Source of the DNA: Anaerolineales bacterium
GTDB taxonomy: Bacteria > Chloroflexota > Anaerolineae > Anaerolineales > UBA6663
Assembly: GCA_016789165.1 (NCBI GenBank)
Contig: JAEURL010000672.1
Span: 1-6,415 of the forward strand
Length of the DNA: 6,415 bases
Direction of reading: 5' to 3'
The notes below the pieces were generated by a model. The model did not search any database. It was not told where the DNA came from and saw nothing but the letters and a program-made list of their open reading frames with translations. Of the stretch, positions 5,199 through 6,415 are shown in pieces. A program made the position numbers and the translations under genes. How positions within the stretch are numbered: position 1 is the first letter of the stretch; each line of letters starts with the position of its first letter.

Positions 5199-6415
5199 AT
5201 GTCCCGCTTTTCCTCCGCAACCGCCCGGCCCCTGGCCGAAGACGCCGTCATCATCGGCGGCAGCGTGGCCGGCCTGGCCATCGCCGCCGTCCTGGCCCAG
5301 CACGTCGAACGGGTGACGATCCTGGAACGAGACGCCCTCGGCGACCCGGCCAGCTTCCGCCCCGGCGTGCCGCAAGCCCGCCACGCGCACACCCTGCTGC
5401 CGGAAGGCCAGGCGATCCTGGAGCAGTTGTTCCCGGGCCTGGTAGCCGAGCTGGTGGAGGCCGGCGCGGTGCCCGTCGAGCCGACCACGGAGATGGCCAT
5501 GCTCATCGACGGCGTCTGGCGCGCGCCCAAGAACCGCGAGGCCGGCCGCCGCGTGACCTTCGGCCGGCCGCTGTTTGAGGCCCTCCTGCGCGGACGCTTG
5601 GCCGCCCACCCCAACGTGGTCTTTCTCTCCAGCCAGGACGTGGTGGGCCTGCGCGTGGACGCTGCCCGGGAACGCGTAAGCGGCGTGCGTCTGCGCCGGC
5701 GCGGCGCGCTCGGCGACGGCGTGGAGGAATTCCCGGCCCAGCTGGTGGTGGACGCCAGCGGGCGCGGCTCGCAGGCGCCGCGCTGGCTGACCGACCTGGG
5801 TTATCTCTCCCCGCGCGAGACGGTCTCCATGACGCACGTCGCCTACGCCACCCGCCTGTACCGGAAGCCGGCCGGCTTCGACGAGCACTGGAAGATCCTG
5901 TACGTCCGGCCGCGCCCGCCGGCCGACCGGCGCGGCGGCCTGATCCTGCCCATCGAGGGCGGGCGCTGGCTGGTGACCCTGATCGGCGCGCAGCGCGACT
6001 ATCCGCCGACCGATCTGGAGGGCTTTGAGGCCTTTGCGCGCAGCCTGCCCTCGCCGCGTTTCTTTGAAACCATGCAGGCGGCCGAGCCGCTGGACGAGCC
6101 GTTTGGGTTTCAGATGACCGAGAGCCGGCTGCGGCACTTCGACCGGCTCGCCCGCCGGCCGGAGGGCTTTCTGGTGGCCGGCGACGCCGTGATGACGCTC
6201 AACCCGGTCTACGCGCTGGGGATGACGGCCGCCGCCACGGGCGGCCTGGTGCTGGCGGATTGTCTGGCGCAGCGCCGCGCCGCCGCCGAGCCGCTGGCCG
6301 GCCTGGCCGAAGCCTTCCAGTCCGGGCTGGCGGCGGCCACCGGCCGCTGGTGGGCCAAGGTGACCACCGAAGATCTGCGCTGGCCGATGACCGAGATGGT
6401 GGAAGACGATGCCAT
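5199..6415 (+). CDS. FAD-dependent monooxygenase/epoxidase-like protein, LasC/MonCI-related (C-terminus outside window)
   Basis: An open frame of 405 codons runs from the ATG at 5199 to the window edge. VIIGGSVAGLAIAAVLAQH (17-35) is the Rossmann FAD-binding loop in the GGSxAG form used by this group, with Glu43 of ILERD at the end of the second strand to bind the FAD ribose. VPQARHAHTLLPEGQAILEQLFPG (57-80) matches the conserved block seen in polyether epoxidase-like flavoproteins. VVDASGRGS (183-191) and AGDAVMTLNPVYALGMTAAATGG (327-349) are the later FAD-contact motifs. The usual YGQGM of the last is YALGM here (338-342). The family runs to roughly 450-500 residues, so the tail is missing. 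Members hydroxylate or epoxidise organic substrates with NAD(P)H and O2; the substrate is unknown. An in-frame GTG at 5187 is an alternative start. The ribosome binding site is weak (AGTGAG, 7 nt before the ATG). It may share a transcript with the oxidase upstream. Confidence 0.88.
   Translation, partial: MSRFSSATARPLAEDAVIIGGSVAGLAIAAVLAQHVERVTILERDALGDPASFRPGVPQARHAHTLLPEGQAILEQLFPGLVAELVEAGAVPVEPTTEMAMLIDGVWRAPKNREAGRRVTFGRPLFEALLRGRLAAHPNVVFLSSQDVVGLRVDAARERVSGVRLRRRGALGDGVEEFPAQLVVDASGRGSQAPRWLTDLGYLSPRETVSMTHVAYATRLYRKPAGFDEHWKILYVRPRPPADRRGGLILPIEGGRWLVTLIGAQRDYPPTDLEGFEAFARSLPSPRFFETMQAAEPLDEPFGFQMTESRLRHFDRLARRPEGFLVAGDAVMTLNPVYALGMTAAATGGLVLADCLAQRRAAAEPLAGLAEAFQSGLAAATGRWWAKVTTEDLRWPMTEMVEDDA

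Noticed and set aside
3508..5220. A 570-codon open frame on the minus strand, fully covering the FAD-linked oxidase gene
   Set aside because: It is a mirror frame of a high-GC gene. Its product is a mix of Arg, Gly, His, Gln and Ala with no recognisable motif, and the plus-strand protein has complete FAD-binding signatures.
5178..6137. A 319-codon minus-strand open frame over the monooxygenase gene
   Set aside because: Its product is Gly/Ala/His/Gln-rich without domain motifs and lies opposite a clear FAD-binding protein; it is a shadow frame.

Overview
The window is a GC-rich stretch (about two thirds G+C or more by eye) with strong G/C preference at third codon positions. It looks like chromosomal DNA of a bacterium, most likely a member of the Chloroflexota (Anaerolineae-like). 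That assignment is an inference. It rests on an extended -10 box placed directly against a start codon (a leaderless layout), an exported serine hydrolase with a Pro/Thr/Ala-rich linker, a short threonine synthase, and a small two-helix membrane protein of a type I associate with that phylum. No rRNA, tRNA, CRISPR array, transposase, integrase or phage gene was seen.

Layout from left to right. (1) Positions 1-709, minus strand: the N-terminal 236 residues of a secreted glucose/sorbosone-dehydrogenase-type beta-propeller, cut off by the window edge. (2) 844-1080, minus: a 78-residue protein with two predicted transmembrane helices. (3) 1169-2221, plus: threonine synthase (thrC), probably read from a leaderless transcript starting at or next to its ATG. 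(4) 2231-3436, minus: a lipoprotein-like serine hydrolase of the class C beta-lactamase/PBP-like family, convergent with thrC with only 9 bp between the stop codons. (5) 3679-5091, plus: a cytoplasmic FAD-linked oxidase of the berberine-bridge-enzyme (BBE-like) type, with the histidine for covalent FAD but no second-site cysteine. (6) 5199 to the window end, plus: an FAD-dependent monooxygenase/epoxidase-like protein related to the LasC/MonCI group, missing its C-terminus.

The first four genes look like unrelated single genes in alternating orientation. Only genes 5 and 6 form a plausible functional unit: two flavoenzymes in tandem on the same strand, separated by a 107-nt gap that holds a long, near-perfect hairpin (5120-5164) without a T-tract. 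They could act in sequence on one organic substrate (oxidation plus hydroxylation or epoxidation), but the sequence does not reveal the substrate. No clearly new biological system is visible. The points most worth a second look are this flavoenzyme pair and its hairpin, the leaderless thrC promoter, and the strong excess of the palindrome GCCGGC across coding and non-coding DNA.
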